In this document: one piece after another, positions 16,434 to 23,825 of the stretch
Position numbering within the stretch: the first letter of the stretch is position 1
Layout: each line of letters begins with the position of its first letter
Assembly: GCF_900114925.1 (NCBI RefSeq)
Contig: NZ_FOUR01000002.1
Coordinates: 544,601 to 608,600 of the forward strand
Length of the DNA stretch: 64,000 bases
Reading direction: 5' to 3'
From: Marinobacter pelagius
GTDB lineage: Bacteria > Pseudomonadota > Gammaproteobacteria > Pseudomonadales > Oleiphilaceae
Made by a program: the position numbers and the translations under genes
Notes under the pieces: generated by a model
Database searches by the model: none
What the model saw: only the letters and a program-made list of their open reading frames with translations
Told to the model about the DNA's origin: nothing

Positions 16434-17042
16434 CTAGCCTTTGTGTTCCAGAATTAGCTTCCGGTCCTGGAGGTATTGGATGAGCTGTTCAATACAGTCA
16501 TCTACATTTTGCGCAGAGGTATCCAGAACAACCTCCGGATGTTCTGGAATCTCATAGGGCGAGTCGATGCCAGTGAAGTCCTTGATCTGACCCGCACGAG
16601 CCTTCTGGTACAGCCCCTTCGGATCACGCTGTTCGCAGGTTTCAATCGGGGTATTCATGAATACCTCGATGAATTCACCTTCCGGGAACAGGTTACGAAC
16701 CAAACGGCGATCACTGGCAAACGGAGAAATGAAAGCACTCAGCACGATCAATCCAGCATCAGCGAATAGCTTGCTCACCTCGCCAACTCTCCGAATGTTT
16801 TCTACACGGTCCGAATCAGAGAACCCCAGATCACGGTTCAAGCCGTGACGAACATTGTCCCCATCCAACAAAAACGTATGATACCCCCGCTGATAGAGAG
16901 CGACATCAAGTGCATTGGCTATGGTAGACTTTCCGGAACCGCTGAGGCCGGTGAACCACAACAGACAAGGTCTCTGATTCTTGGGCTCAGCGCGCTCAGC
17001 GCGGGTAACTTTGTGTTCGTGCCAGACAATGTTATTGCTCAA
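16434..17042 (-). CDS. cysC: Adenylylsulfate kinase
   Basis: A 202-residue APS kinase that phosphorylates APS at the 3'-OH to make PAPS, the sulfate donor. The P-loop is [35 protein letters not shown] binds APS, and [15 protein letters not shown] and GIDSPYE follow. The start is a TTG at 17042 ([17 protein letters not shown]), preceded by AAGGA at suitable spacing; translations from further upstream add residues not seen in the family. The gene is separate from cysN/cysD at 30-33 kb, and cysN here has no fused kinase domain, so this gene completes PAPS synthesis. It is divergent from the gene at 17269. Confidence 0.93.
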   Translation of the reverse strand: MSNNIVWHEHKVTRAERAEPKNQRPCLLWFTGLSGSGKSTIANALDVALYQRGYHTFLLDGDNVRHGLNRDLGFSDSDRVENIRRVGEVSKLFADAGLIVLSAFISPFASDRRLVRNLFPEGEFIEVFMNTPIETCEQRDPKGLYQKARAGQIKDFTGIDSPYEIPEHPEVVLDTSAQNVDDCIEQLIQYLQDRKLILEHKG

Positions 17043-17268
17043 AACTAGATCCTTTGAAACGCATAAGATTAGACTGGGCTGCAATATACCAGAAAAAACT
17101 GGCTCCGGGCTTTAGCTGTGTTCTGATTTTACCGTTGCCACTGGCATGCCGATAACTGCAAAAGTACGATTCGCGACCGTTCCCAAATGAAGCAGTCCGG
17201 CACTGCCCCGCGGGGTCAATATTTTGCAAAAGACGCCACTTAATACCCGAGGATTATAAAAGCGACAC

Positions 17269-18978
17269 ATGAAGCTAAAAAAACGGCAGGCAAAATCCAA
17301 TATCAGTGATGCAGTTTCACGGTCTTTACCGTGGCCTTTACTTTTTGGCGCAAAGTACCTTCAAGTTAACTTTCTAGAGACGCTTCTAGGTACCCTACTG
17401 GCCCTGACTGCCCAGATAGCATTCATAGCCTCGTTCTTGCTACCGCTTAAAATCGTCATGCTGATGGCCTCCGATGGGACTCCGCGCTTCCTGAGACTCT
17501 TACCGATCTCGATGGAAAAAGATCAGCTTATAATCATGCTCGCCACGTTCTCGATTGCAGCATATATCTTCTATCAGTTTGCAAATAAGATCATCGATAA
17601 AGTCACCACTCGAGGAGCGGCAAAGCTCGAATCCCGTAACCGTAAACTCGTGCTTTTTGAAGGACAACATGACTTAATCAGAAAATCCTACAGAAACTAC
17701 GTTGAGATCGCCGGCAACATCTGCTTTTGCCTGCTGGCTGCCTTACCTCTTTTCTTTCTGTATCCGGAAGTTTTCTATGTTGTTCTCGCGGTACTTCTTA
17801 CGACTACCCTGGTAATCATCACCTTGTGGATCTCTATACCCGGTAATCGAGAAGCAATCCTTTCGAGCATGCCTGCCACTCTTAACACAAGCTCGACGGC
17901 TGGCTTCTTCTTCATATTTGCCACGATCATACTTGACTATGCTTTCTTCACCTTGCCAAACAGTATATTAACAATACTGCTTTCCATGATCCTCGGCCGG
18001 CAAATTCTCAACCAAGCGCAGCAAGCAGCAAACAAATTTCTTTTTCTTAACAGGAACCAACAAAGGCTGACAGCACTGCTTTTCCATAATCAGGCACTTT
18101 CGAATCCAGCACCGAAGAACCATCAAATCTATCAATTCCTCCAGCCGGAACATGAGGTTCAAGTCCAACTAAAAGAATTCCTGAGAGAATTGGATGACAC
18201 AATGGACAACCGGGAAGGCCTGAAGTGGATTGACTCAGGACTGAACAACATCTTCTTCTTCACAACTCGATCGAAAGTCACCAATGCCAGTTTTCTTGTC
18301 AAAGTTTTCAATAAAAACAAAACTCAAGAAGCCAGACACGAAGAGACACTACTCAGCTCGACCCCGAGTGAACTTCCCTCGCCTCCATTAATCGAGACAA
18401 CCGTTATAAGTGGATTCCACATTCACGTTCTGGACATTACCGGGCTCAACTTTACCCAGCCAGCTCCGGAACACGAAAAGAGTTTCCGATTATCGCTTGC
18501 GGAGGTCAAAGTGCCACCGTCACTCTGGTCTTCCTACAGGAGATCCAAAAAACTGATTTGGGACAGGATCAATCAAGACACCTTGAAGCACCTTAAGCTG
18601 GCCCTCCCCGACCAAGATGCCGTGGCTCAATTCGAGGACAACCTGCCGCTGATCAGGAAAACCGTGAAGCTGCTCCCGATAAAGATCTCCCTGCCCAAAA
18701 ACCAGCAGAACTTTTTGATCGGGAATTCAAATCAGAACCAAGTGGTCTGTGCCCACTGGGGAAAATGGTGTATTGAACCAATAGGTCACGGATGGAATAA
18801 GGTGCTTGGACTGTCATCAGAGAATGACAAATCAGCGGAAGCCATCGGTCTTGCTATAAACTTGTTCAAGATCGAAAACAGCCTTGAGAAGCAATGCTTC
18901 AACAACGCACTTAGCTTGATGTCAGACACAAACGAGTTGCTCAAAAAGACTACTGATCTCTCAATTGTTCAAGAGTGA
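17269..18978 (+). CDS. Unrecognised membrane protein with a kinase-like C-terminal region
   Basis: 569 residues, and the only clear plus-strand gene within the polysaccharide cluster. Residues ~1-270 hold five or six hydrophobic segments (for example LLALTAQIAFIASFLLPLKI and FVVLAVLL-type stretches) resembling one ABC-exporter transmembrane half, but no ATPase follows. The soluble remainder (~280-569) weakly recalls the N-lobe of aminoglycoside phosphotransferase-like kinases: a small-lobe lysine in FLVKVFNKNK and a following Glu in ARHEETLL. I cannot find a clean catalytic HxD loop; CAHWGKWCIEPIGHGW is the nearest candidate. It is AT-rich compared with cysC. It could be a membrane-bound sugar or lipid kinase, a pseudokinase, or something new. 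Confidence 0.7.
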   Translation: MKLKKRQAKSNISDAVSRSLPWPLLFGAKYLQVNFLETLLGTLLALTAQIAFIASFLLPLKIVMLMASDGTPRFLRLLPISMEKDQLIIMLATFSIAAYIFYQFANKIIDKVTTRGAAKLESRNRKLVLFEGQHDLIRKSYRNYVEIAGNICFCLLAALPLFFLYPEVFYVVLAVLLTTTLVIITLWISIPGNREAILSSMPATLNTSSTAGFFFIFATIILDYAFFTLPNSILTILLSMILGRQILNQAQQAANKFLFLNRNQQRLTALLFHNQALSNPAPKNHQIYQFLQPEHEVQVQLKEFLRELDDTMDNREGLKWIDSGLNNIFFFTTRSKVTNASFLVKVFNKNKTQEARHEETLLSSTPSELPSPPLIETTVISGFHIHVLDITGLNFTQPAPEHEKSFRLSLAEVKVPPSLWSSYRRSKKLIWDRINQDTLKHLKLALPDQDAVAQFEDNLPLIRKTVKLLPIKISLPKNQQNFLIGNSNQNQVVCAHWGKWCIEPIGHGWNKVLGLSSENDKSAEAIGLAINLFKIENSLEKQCFNNALSLMSDTNELLKKTTDLSIVQE

Positions 18979-19044
18979 TAACAGCAATATTTGACGCTGA
19001 ACTTAGACCAGTACGAGGGCGGACTGACTCAAAGACAGGGCCAG

Positions 19045-19821
19045 CTAGACTGACCCAACCATTTTTTCCAGCGCCAACTTTTTTTCATTGTAGAAATTTC
19101 TGTATAGAAAATCCTCTTTTTCGATTAGTCTTCGCAACAGATCGCGTGGTGCCTCACTCTCTTTCACTTTGAAGCCCAAGCCCGGCTTATCGACCGGCAT
19201 TTCGTCAAGAACACTCTTCGCATACTCCCGGTCAGCAATCCATGGGACCAGTTCATTATCAACCGCCTTTTTTAGATTGTCGGTGAGTCCTTCTTGGCGG
19301 ATCATAAAAGACCAAATTCGATTTTCGTGAAAAATGTCAGACACTTCTGAATATTTCTTGCCCTTAATTTTGGCGAGAGGGTCACTCATGGAAAGCGCAA
19401 TAAACCGAAATGACATTAAACCAATCGATTCAACATCGGTTAACTTATATTTCCCACCCAATAGGTGGCTGTTCTTCGGATCCAGAACCAAATCGAGCCA
19501 CTCAAAAAAACCATCAGCGCTAGCGTCAGAGTAAAGATCAGCCTTGCCTCTCTTCTGAAGTGTTGTGTAAAGCGATCCGCGCTTCGCCAGGCCGAATTTG
19601 TAGAGAGATAGGTATTGTGAAAAAGGATTTCTAGCGGTAATAAAATAGGTTGCATCCGGCTTAAAGGGCGTTACAACCTCACCATTTACCCGTTCCCCGA
19701 TTCGCGCATGTTTCCTGCGAGATACTTCCCTTTCTGGCATAATTGCACTTAAAAACTTGGAAACAAACCCTGACCCCGTTTTGTGGACGTCCAAGTAAAC
19801 CAAATCCCCAAAGTCATGCAT
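19045..19821 (-). CDS. Sulfotransferase-family protein
   Basis: About 258 residues. The 5'-phosphosulfate-binding loop is YLDVHKTGSGFVSKFL near the N-terminus. The 3'-phosphate-binding region is FITARNPFSQYLSLYKFGL. These two elements define PAPS-dependent carbohydrate sulfotransferases. The start at 19821 (MHDFGDLVYLDV) has GGAG eight bases in front; an upstream ATG at 19842 lacks a good ribosome site. The gene ends tail-to-tail with the plus-strand gene at 17269. The acceptor is probably a sugar of the polymer made here; specificity is unknown. Confidence 0.75.
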   Translation of the reverse strand: MHDFGDLVYLDVHKTGSGFVSKFLSAIMPEREVSRRKHARIGERVNGEVVTPFKPDATYFITARNPFSQYLSLYKFGLAKRGSLYTTLQKRGKADLYSDASADGFFEWLDLVLDPKNSHLLGGKYKLTDVESIGLMSFRFIALSMSDPLAKIKGKKYSEVSDIFHENRIWSFMIRQEGLTDNLKKAVDNELVPWIADREYAKSVLDEMPVDKPGLGFKVKESEAPRDLLRRLIEKEDFLYRNFYNEKKLALEKMVGSV

Positions 19822-19976
19822 TAAAGCTTCTCCATTTATCATTGACGGAAGTGACCTTTACTCCGCGTCATTCCAGCCAGCGTTTTTTGAAAAGTCTAGT
19901 TTCAGTAGTTGTTGTTTTCGCCGAGAAACCGCATGTCTCCCAGCGCAATCAGAGCGGGTGGACCACTCCACTGCGG

Positions 19977-21158
19977 TTATCTATTAATGTTTTGCGCAAT
20001 TTTTTCTTGATACTCTCTGATCTTACCCCTGATAAAGGGACCATTAGGCCTGATTTCGGCCGCCAACTTCATAAGCCCCAGGGCCTGATTCAGGTCCATT
20101 TTTTCGAGGAGCAGAGCTGACCGCCTCAAGGTTTCAACATAGCTGTCGAGACCTGATTTATTGTCCGAGAGATCTTCGAACTGATCAGCATTGGACAACA
20201 GATGGTTACCTATATGGAAAAAGGTTTTTTCCGAGGCCTCTGCATGTCTGAATTTAGTCTCGCCTAAAAAGAGTTGGTCGCGCATAAAGTACTTCTTTGC
20301 CAAAGCCTCATCATCGGCTTTGAACCTCTCGTCCATCTCTCTCAAGAACTCTTCGGGAACCCTGGATTGATTTTTTTCTTCTTTGTTATCAGATTCCTGT
20401 ATCAGTGCCTTGACTTTTCTGAGCTTCACGATGTCGTTAGTCAGCATAGAGCAAAGCGCCATCATGTCCTGGGCTGCCAGTGACAAACTGGGGTTAACCT
20501 GTCCCTCTCCCGACCTTTTAGCCTCATAGCGTGAAAGCAGATGATCAATCTCAGAATCTTTGAAGCCTATTTTTGTATAGAAATCGACCAGAAGATCTCC
20601 GCGCCGTAGAGATTCTTTTTCATAGATACCTATGTGCACCCGGCTGTTCTCAAAATTGGCGAGACCGTCCTCCCAGCGCTTGACGATGGACAGGTAATCG
20701 AAAACCTCGGGTTTGAAGATGCTGTGATAATCTTGCTTTTGGTAAAGGTCTTTAACCAGAGCCGGATTGGCTCCACCTTCAAACTTCAGTCGCTGGCCAA
20801 GGCCAGAGCTCATCTTGTCTGGGCGCTGCCTGAGGTAGATGATTACCTGAACCGAAAACCCTTTAAATGCCGACAGTAAAGTCTCGATGTGACGATGTCC
20901 GTAGCGATAAAACCCCTCAAAGCTAAGCAAATGGCACTTCGCGTCAGACGTACTAATCGTCCTTCTTAAATCGTTCAGAACCTGCTTGTCACCTTGCTTG
21001 ACAGCACGACTTACAAAGCCATGGTGGACCTGCTTTGTCGGTATCCAATAATACCCATACCCCAATAGCTCCTCACTGAGGAGTGCACAGCTCTGTTGAA
21101 TGGCCGTACTACCGGTTTTGTCCAGGCCTATGTGTAAGAACACCACTTTTTCAGACAC
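19977..21158 (-). CDS. Sulfotransferase-like protein with extra C-terminal helical module
   Basis: A 393-residue P-loop protein with FLHIGLDKTGSTAIQQSCAL as the PAPS-binding loop and VQVIIYLRQRPDKMSSGLGQ as the likely second binding strand. After ~residue 280 comes a helical tail ending in LMKLAAEIRPNGPFIRGKI. The same IRPxGPxI element ends the neighbouring protein at 21253. Members of this group are annotated as sulfotransferases by their fold, but few have been tested. It lies between two other sulfotransferase genes, which supports the role. Confidence 0.7.
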   Translation of the reverse strand: MSEKVVFLHIGLDKTGSTAIQQSCALLSEELLGYGYYWIPTKQVHHGFVSRAVKQGDKQVLNDLRRTISTSDAKCHLLSFEGFYRYGHRHIETLLSAFKGFSVQVIIYLRQRPDKMSSGLGQRLKFEGGANPALVKDLYQKQDYHSIFKPEVFDYLSIVKRWEDGLANFENSRVHIGIYEKESLRRGDLLVDFYTKIGFKDSEIDHLLSRYEAKRSGEGQVNPSLSLAAQDMMALCSMLTNDIVKLRKVKALIQESDNKEEKNQSRVPEEFLREMDERFKADDEALAKKYFMRDQLFLGETKFRHAEASEKTFFHIGNHLLSNADQFEDLSDNKSGLDSYVETLRRSALLLEKMDLNQALGLMKLAAEIRPNGPFIRGKIREYQEKIAQNINR

Positions 21159-21252
21159 GAAATACCCTTACCCTATTTAATCCGTGCAACTTCCAATCGC
21201 AAAAATTTCAGGAGCTTTTCAGATCCAATTCCAGGAACTCAGAGGATCAATC

Positions 21253-22554
21253 CTAATTCGACTTCCGGATTAACTGATCTATGGCCGTCAATCTCTGATT
21301 TATAGCAGGACCGCCCGGACGGATCGCTTTTGCCACGGTCAAAACTTTGCGCGCTTTTACAAGGTCCCGTTCTTCCATCACATGGGAGGCCTCTTTCAAT
21401 GCCTCAACACAGTCATCGTATTTCGTAAACTCTGACGCGCCCTGTCCACCAAACTGGAAGTAATTGATTGTGTATGACATGGCACTTTCCTGCTCCGCAG
21501 ATAGCTGGCGACAGGTATCATCCTTGAATGCATTGGGGAACAGGGAGGTATCCTCAGGGAACCAACGCCTCCTGACTGCTTCATTGGATTGATCAAACCG
21601 GGATTGATACATCATCGCCTCGTCGACTGTCGGCTGCTGCCCCTTGCCACGAAACGCCTCGATCACTTGCTTACGAATTCGCTTGCGATCTCTGTCCAGA
21701 GTAAGCGTCTCAAGCCTCGACCTCGTGGCCCTCACTCTCAAAAGTCGCAGGATCCGTGACAACAAACCCTCAACTTTCCCGCTGCGATCAGCTCTTGCCT
21801 TATCCATTAAATTCATCTCTCTCAAGATGAATTGGCCTAAATGGGTAAGGGACTCGTTCACCGAATCAGTGCTGTGTTCGATGCAATTTTTGTCGACGCC
21901 AACATCTGAAAGAAAATCATCGATGATATTACCGTTCAAAAGCTCTGACCTGTCGAACCGCTTTACTCGCATAGAGGATTCTGAAAAGACATTGCCCCAC
22001 TTCTCCAGCATCATCTGATAGTTGCAGTAATGGTTATCCTCTCTCAGCATGGTGTCCATCACATCGTCGAAAGGTTTGATCCCTCCCCCCTTCAGCAGAG
22101 TCGAGTAAAATGATGTGACCATATCTACTTGGCGACGCAGATAACAAAAAACGGTAAATTGGTCGGAAAATGGTTCCAGCCACTGTTTAAGAGTAAGGAT
22201 CGAAGATTCATCTCTTAACCGGGAATGAAAATGCTCACTGGAGATGATAATTGTGTGGATCTTATCGCCCGCTTCTTCTATATCGCGTTTGAGCTTTTCG
22301 TAGATCTTCTGGCGAAATCGGCTTCGGCCTTCGGCATTTTTCCCTATACCCAGAGAATTAAGATAATCGTCCTCCTGCGAATCCGGGAGCATGGCCGCGG
22401 CAATATCCCGGCTATTGATCAGGTCATCGCCGTGTAAGTAGAGAACGCCTTGGGCCTTCAACTGAGCGACATTGTCCAGAAGATTCTTCTGTAACGTCGT
22501 CGTGCCCGTTTTCTCAGTACCAATATGTATAACGATTCGCTTTTTAACAGTCAC
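21253..22554 (-). CDS. Sulfotransferase-like protein with extra C-terminal helical module
   Basis: 433 residues. The PAPS loop is VIHIGTEKTGTTTLQKNLLD. IIISSEHFHSRL and TVFCYLRRQVDMVTSFYSTL form the second binding region typical of this branch. The C-terminal segment (~370-433), MEERDLVKARKVLTVAKAIR followed by PGGPAINQRL, is a helix-turn-helix element like one TPR repeat and is shared with the protein at 19977. The first ~230 residues resemble the protein at 47066 (HIGVGKAGSTTIQ, SFYSQIIKG), so the two probably arose by duplication. Confidence 0.72.
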   Translation of the reverse strand: MTVKKRIVIHIGTEKTGTTTLQKNLLDNVAQLKAQGVLYLHGDDLINSRDIAAAMLPDSQEDDYLNSLGIGKNAEGRSRFRQKIYEKLKRDIEEAGDKIHTIIISSEHFHSRLRDESSILTLKQWLEPFSDQFTVFCYLRRQVDMVTSFYSTLLKGGGIKPFDDVMDTMLREDNHYCNYQMMLEKWGNVFSESSMRVKRFDRSELLNGNIIDDFLSDVGVDKNCIEHSTDSVNESLTHLGQFILREMNLMDKARADRSGKVEGLLSRILRLLRVRATRSRLETLTLDRDRKRIRKQVIEAFRGKGQQPTVDEAMMYQSRFDQSNEAVRRRWFPEDTSLFPNAFKDDTCRQLSAEQESAMSYTINYFQFGGQGASEFTKYDDCVEALKEASHVMEERDLVKARKVLTVAKAIRPGGPAINQRLTAIDQLIRKSN

Positions 22555-22637
22555 AAACTACTCCACCCTTTTATTGCGGCAATAGGGTTAACCCGTTTGA
22601 AGGTGGCCCTTTATCCGCGAGCCACCTCCTGTTGAAT

Positions 22638-23825
22638 TTACACTTTCCCGGCAAGAGCACGCCGATAGATTTCTGCTGTTTTTCTTGCAGTGTCAGCCCA
22701 GGAATACCGATACACTTCAACAGGCCGAGTCTCCGAATCGAGCGCTTTTTGAAGGGCATCTCCAAAATCTTCTGGATCAATCAGTAACGCATCTTTCCCT
22801 GCAACCTCTTTTGTGGCCCCTCTATCACTGGTCATTACTGGGACCCCGGACGCACGTGCCTCGGCAATTGGCAGCCCGAACCCCTCGTAAAAAGATGGGT
22901 AAACAAATAACCGCGCACCAGACATCAGTGTGGCCAAAGAGCTCCGCGGCAGCCGGCCCGTCAGAATAATCCGGTGGTCCTTACTATCCTGGCGCGCCAG
23001 CAAAGATTTAAGTTCGTGGTTTTTCCACCCTTCGCCGCCGGCCAATACCAGAGGAAAGGCTTTTTTCAAGGCTGAGGGCAGAGAGCTGTATGCCCGAACC
23101 AAGCCTGCCAGATTCTTGCGAGGCTCAAGTGTCGCGGCAGAGAATATGTAGCCGCCATGCACCAGCCCCCATTCGGCGAGCATCTGTTTGGTTTCCGCGG
23201 CGCCTCTAGCCCGGAATATGTCGTCAACGCCCAAGTGAATAGCGGTGGTCTTGTCTTCTGCCTCTGGAAAAAAATGACAGAGTTCGCGGCGGGTGAACTC
23301 GCTGACTGTAATTATGTGCCTGGCACTTTTCACAGCTCCCGGAAGATACTTGCCCAGGTAAGCCACCCTCTCACGCGGATGGTATTCCGGATGTCGGAGA
23401 TGGGACATATCATGGACCGTCAGAACCGTGGGGCATGGTATTTCGAGCGGAATGTAATTCGGTTCGTGATACAGACAGTTTTCTATATCACCCAGGCCTC
23501 GGCGAAATCGCACATTTCTGACGTATTGCCGCGCCTGATACGCCCCCGGGATAGACCTGACCACTGGCTTCAGACCGCTTACGAGCCTTCTTTTCAGTGA
23601 ATTCCGGCCGCCCTCATCCGGATTCCCGGATGGTCCGATAGACTCAGGTTGATCGATCAGCGCTAACATCTCCTGGGTGTCAAGCAGCCGACCTTGAAAG
23701 ACCCCCTCAATTCGGTATGCACATTCACTGGCCATCAACTCGGAAACCAAATGCTCAGTGTAATAGCCGATTCCAGTTCGAGGTGCGGCCAACGAATCAA
23801 GGCCAATCAATAGGCGAGAACTCAT
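22638..23825 (-). CDS. GT4-family glycosyltransferase
   Basis: A 395-residue GT-B glycosyltransferase. The N-terminal domain starts LLIGLDSLAAPRTGIGYYTE. The C-terminal nucleotide-sugar domain has GGYIFSAATLEPRKNLAGLV, LTGRLPRSSLATLMSGARLF and the E-x7-E signature in FYEGFGLPIAEARASGVPV. Its stop is some 80 bases from the sulfotransferase gene at 21253, and its start overlaps the 970-residue gene upstream by ATGA. Donor and acceptor cannot be told from sequence. Confidence 0.9.
   Translation of the reverse strand: MSSRLLIGLDSLAAPRTGIGYYTEHLVSELMASECAYRIEGVFQGRLLDTQEMLALIDQPESIGPSGNPDEGGRNSLKRRLVSGLKPVVRSIPGAYQARQYVRNVRFRRGLGDIENCLYHEPNYIPLEIPCPTVLTVHDMSHLRHPEYHPRERVAYLGKYLPGAVKSARHIITVSEFTRRELCHFFPEAEDKTTAIHLGVDDIFRARGAAETKQMLAEWGLVHGGYIFSAATLEPRKNLAGLVRAYSSLPSALKKAFPLVLAGGEGWKNHELKSLLARQDSKDHRIILTGRLPRSSLATLMSGARLFVYPSFYEGFGLPIAEARASGVPVMTSDRGATKEVAGKDALLIDPEDFGDALQKALDSETRPVEVYRYSWADTARKTAEIYRRALAGKV

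Noticed and set aside
17085..17268. A small minus-strand ORF in the cysC/17269 divergent gap
   Set aside because: No start with a ribosome site and no similarity to any known protein. The stretch is more likely a shared regulatory region, although I could not define a convincing promoter.
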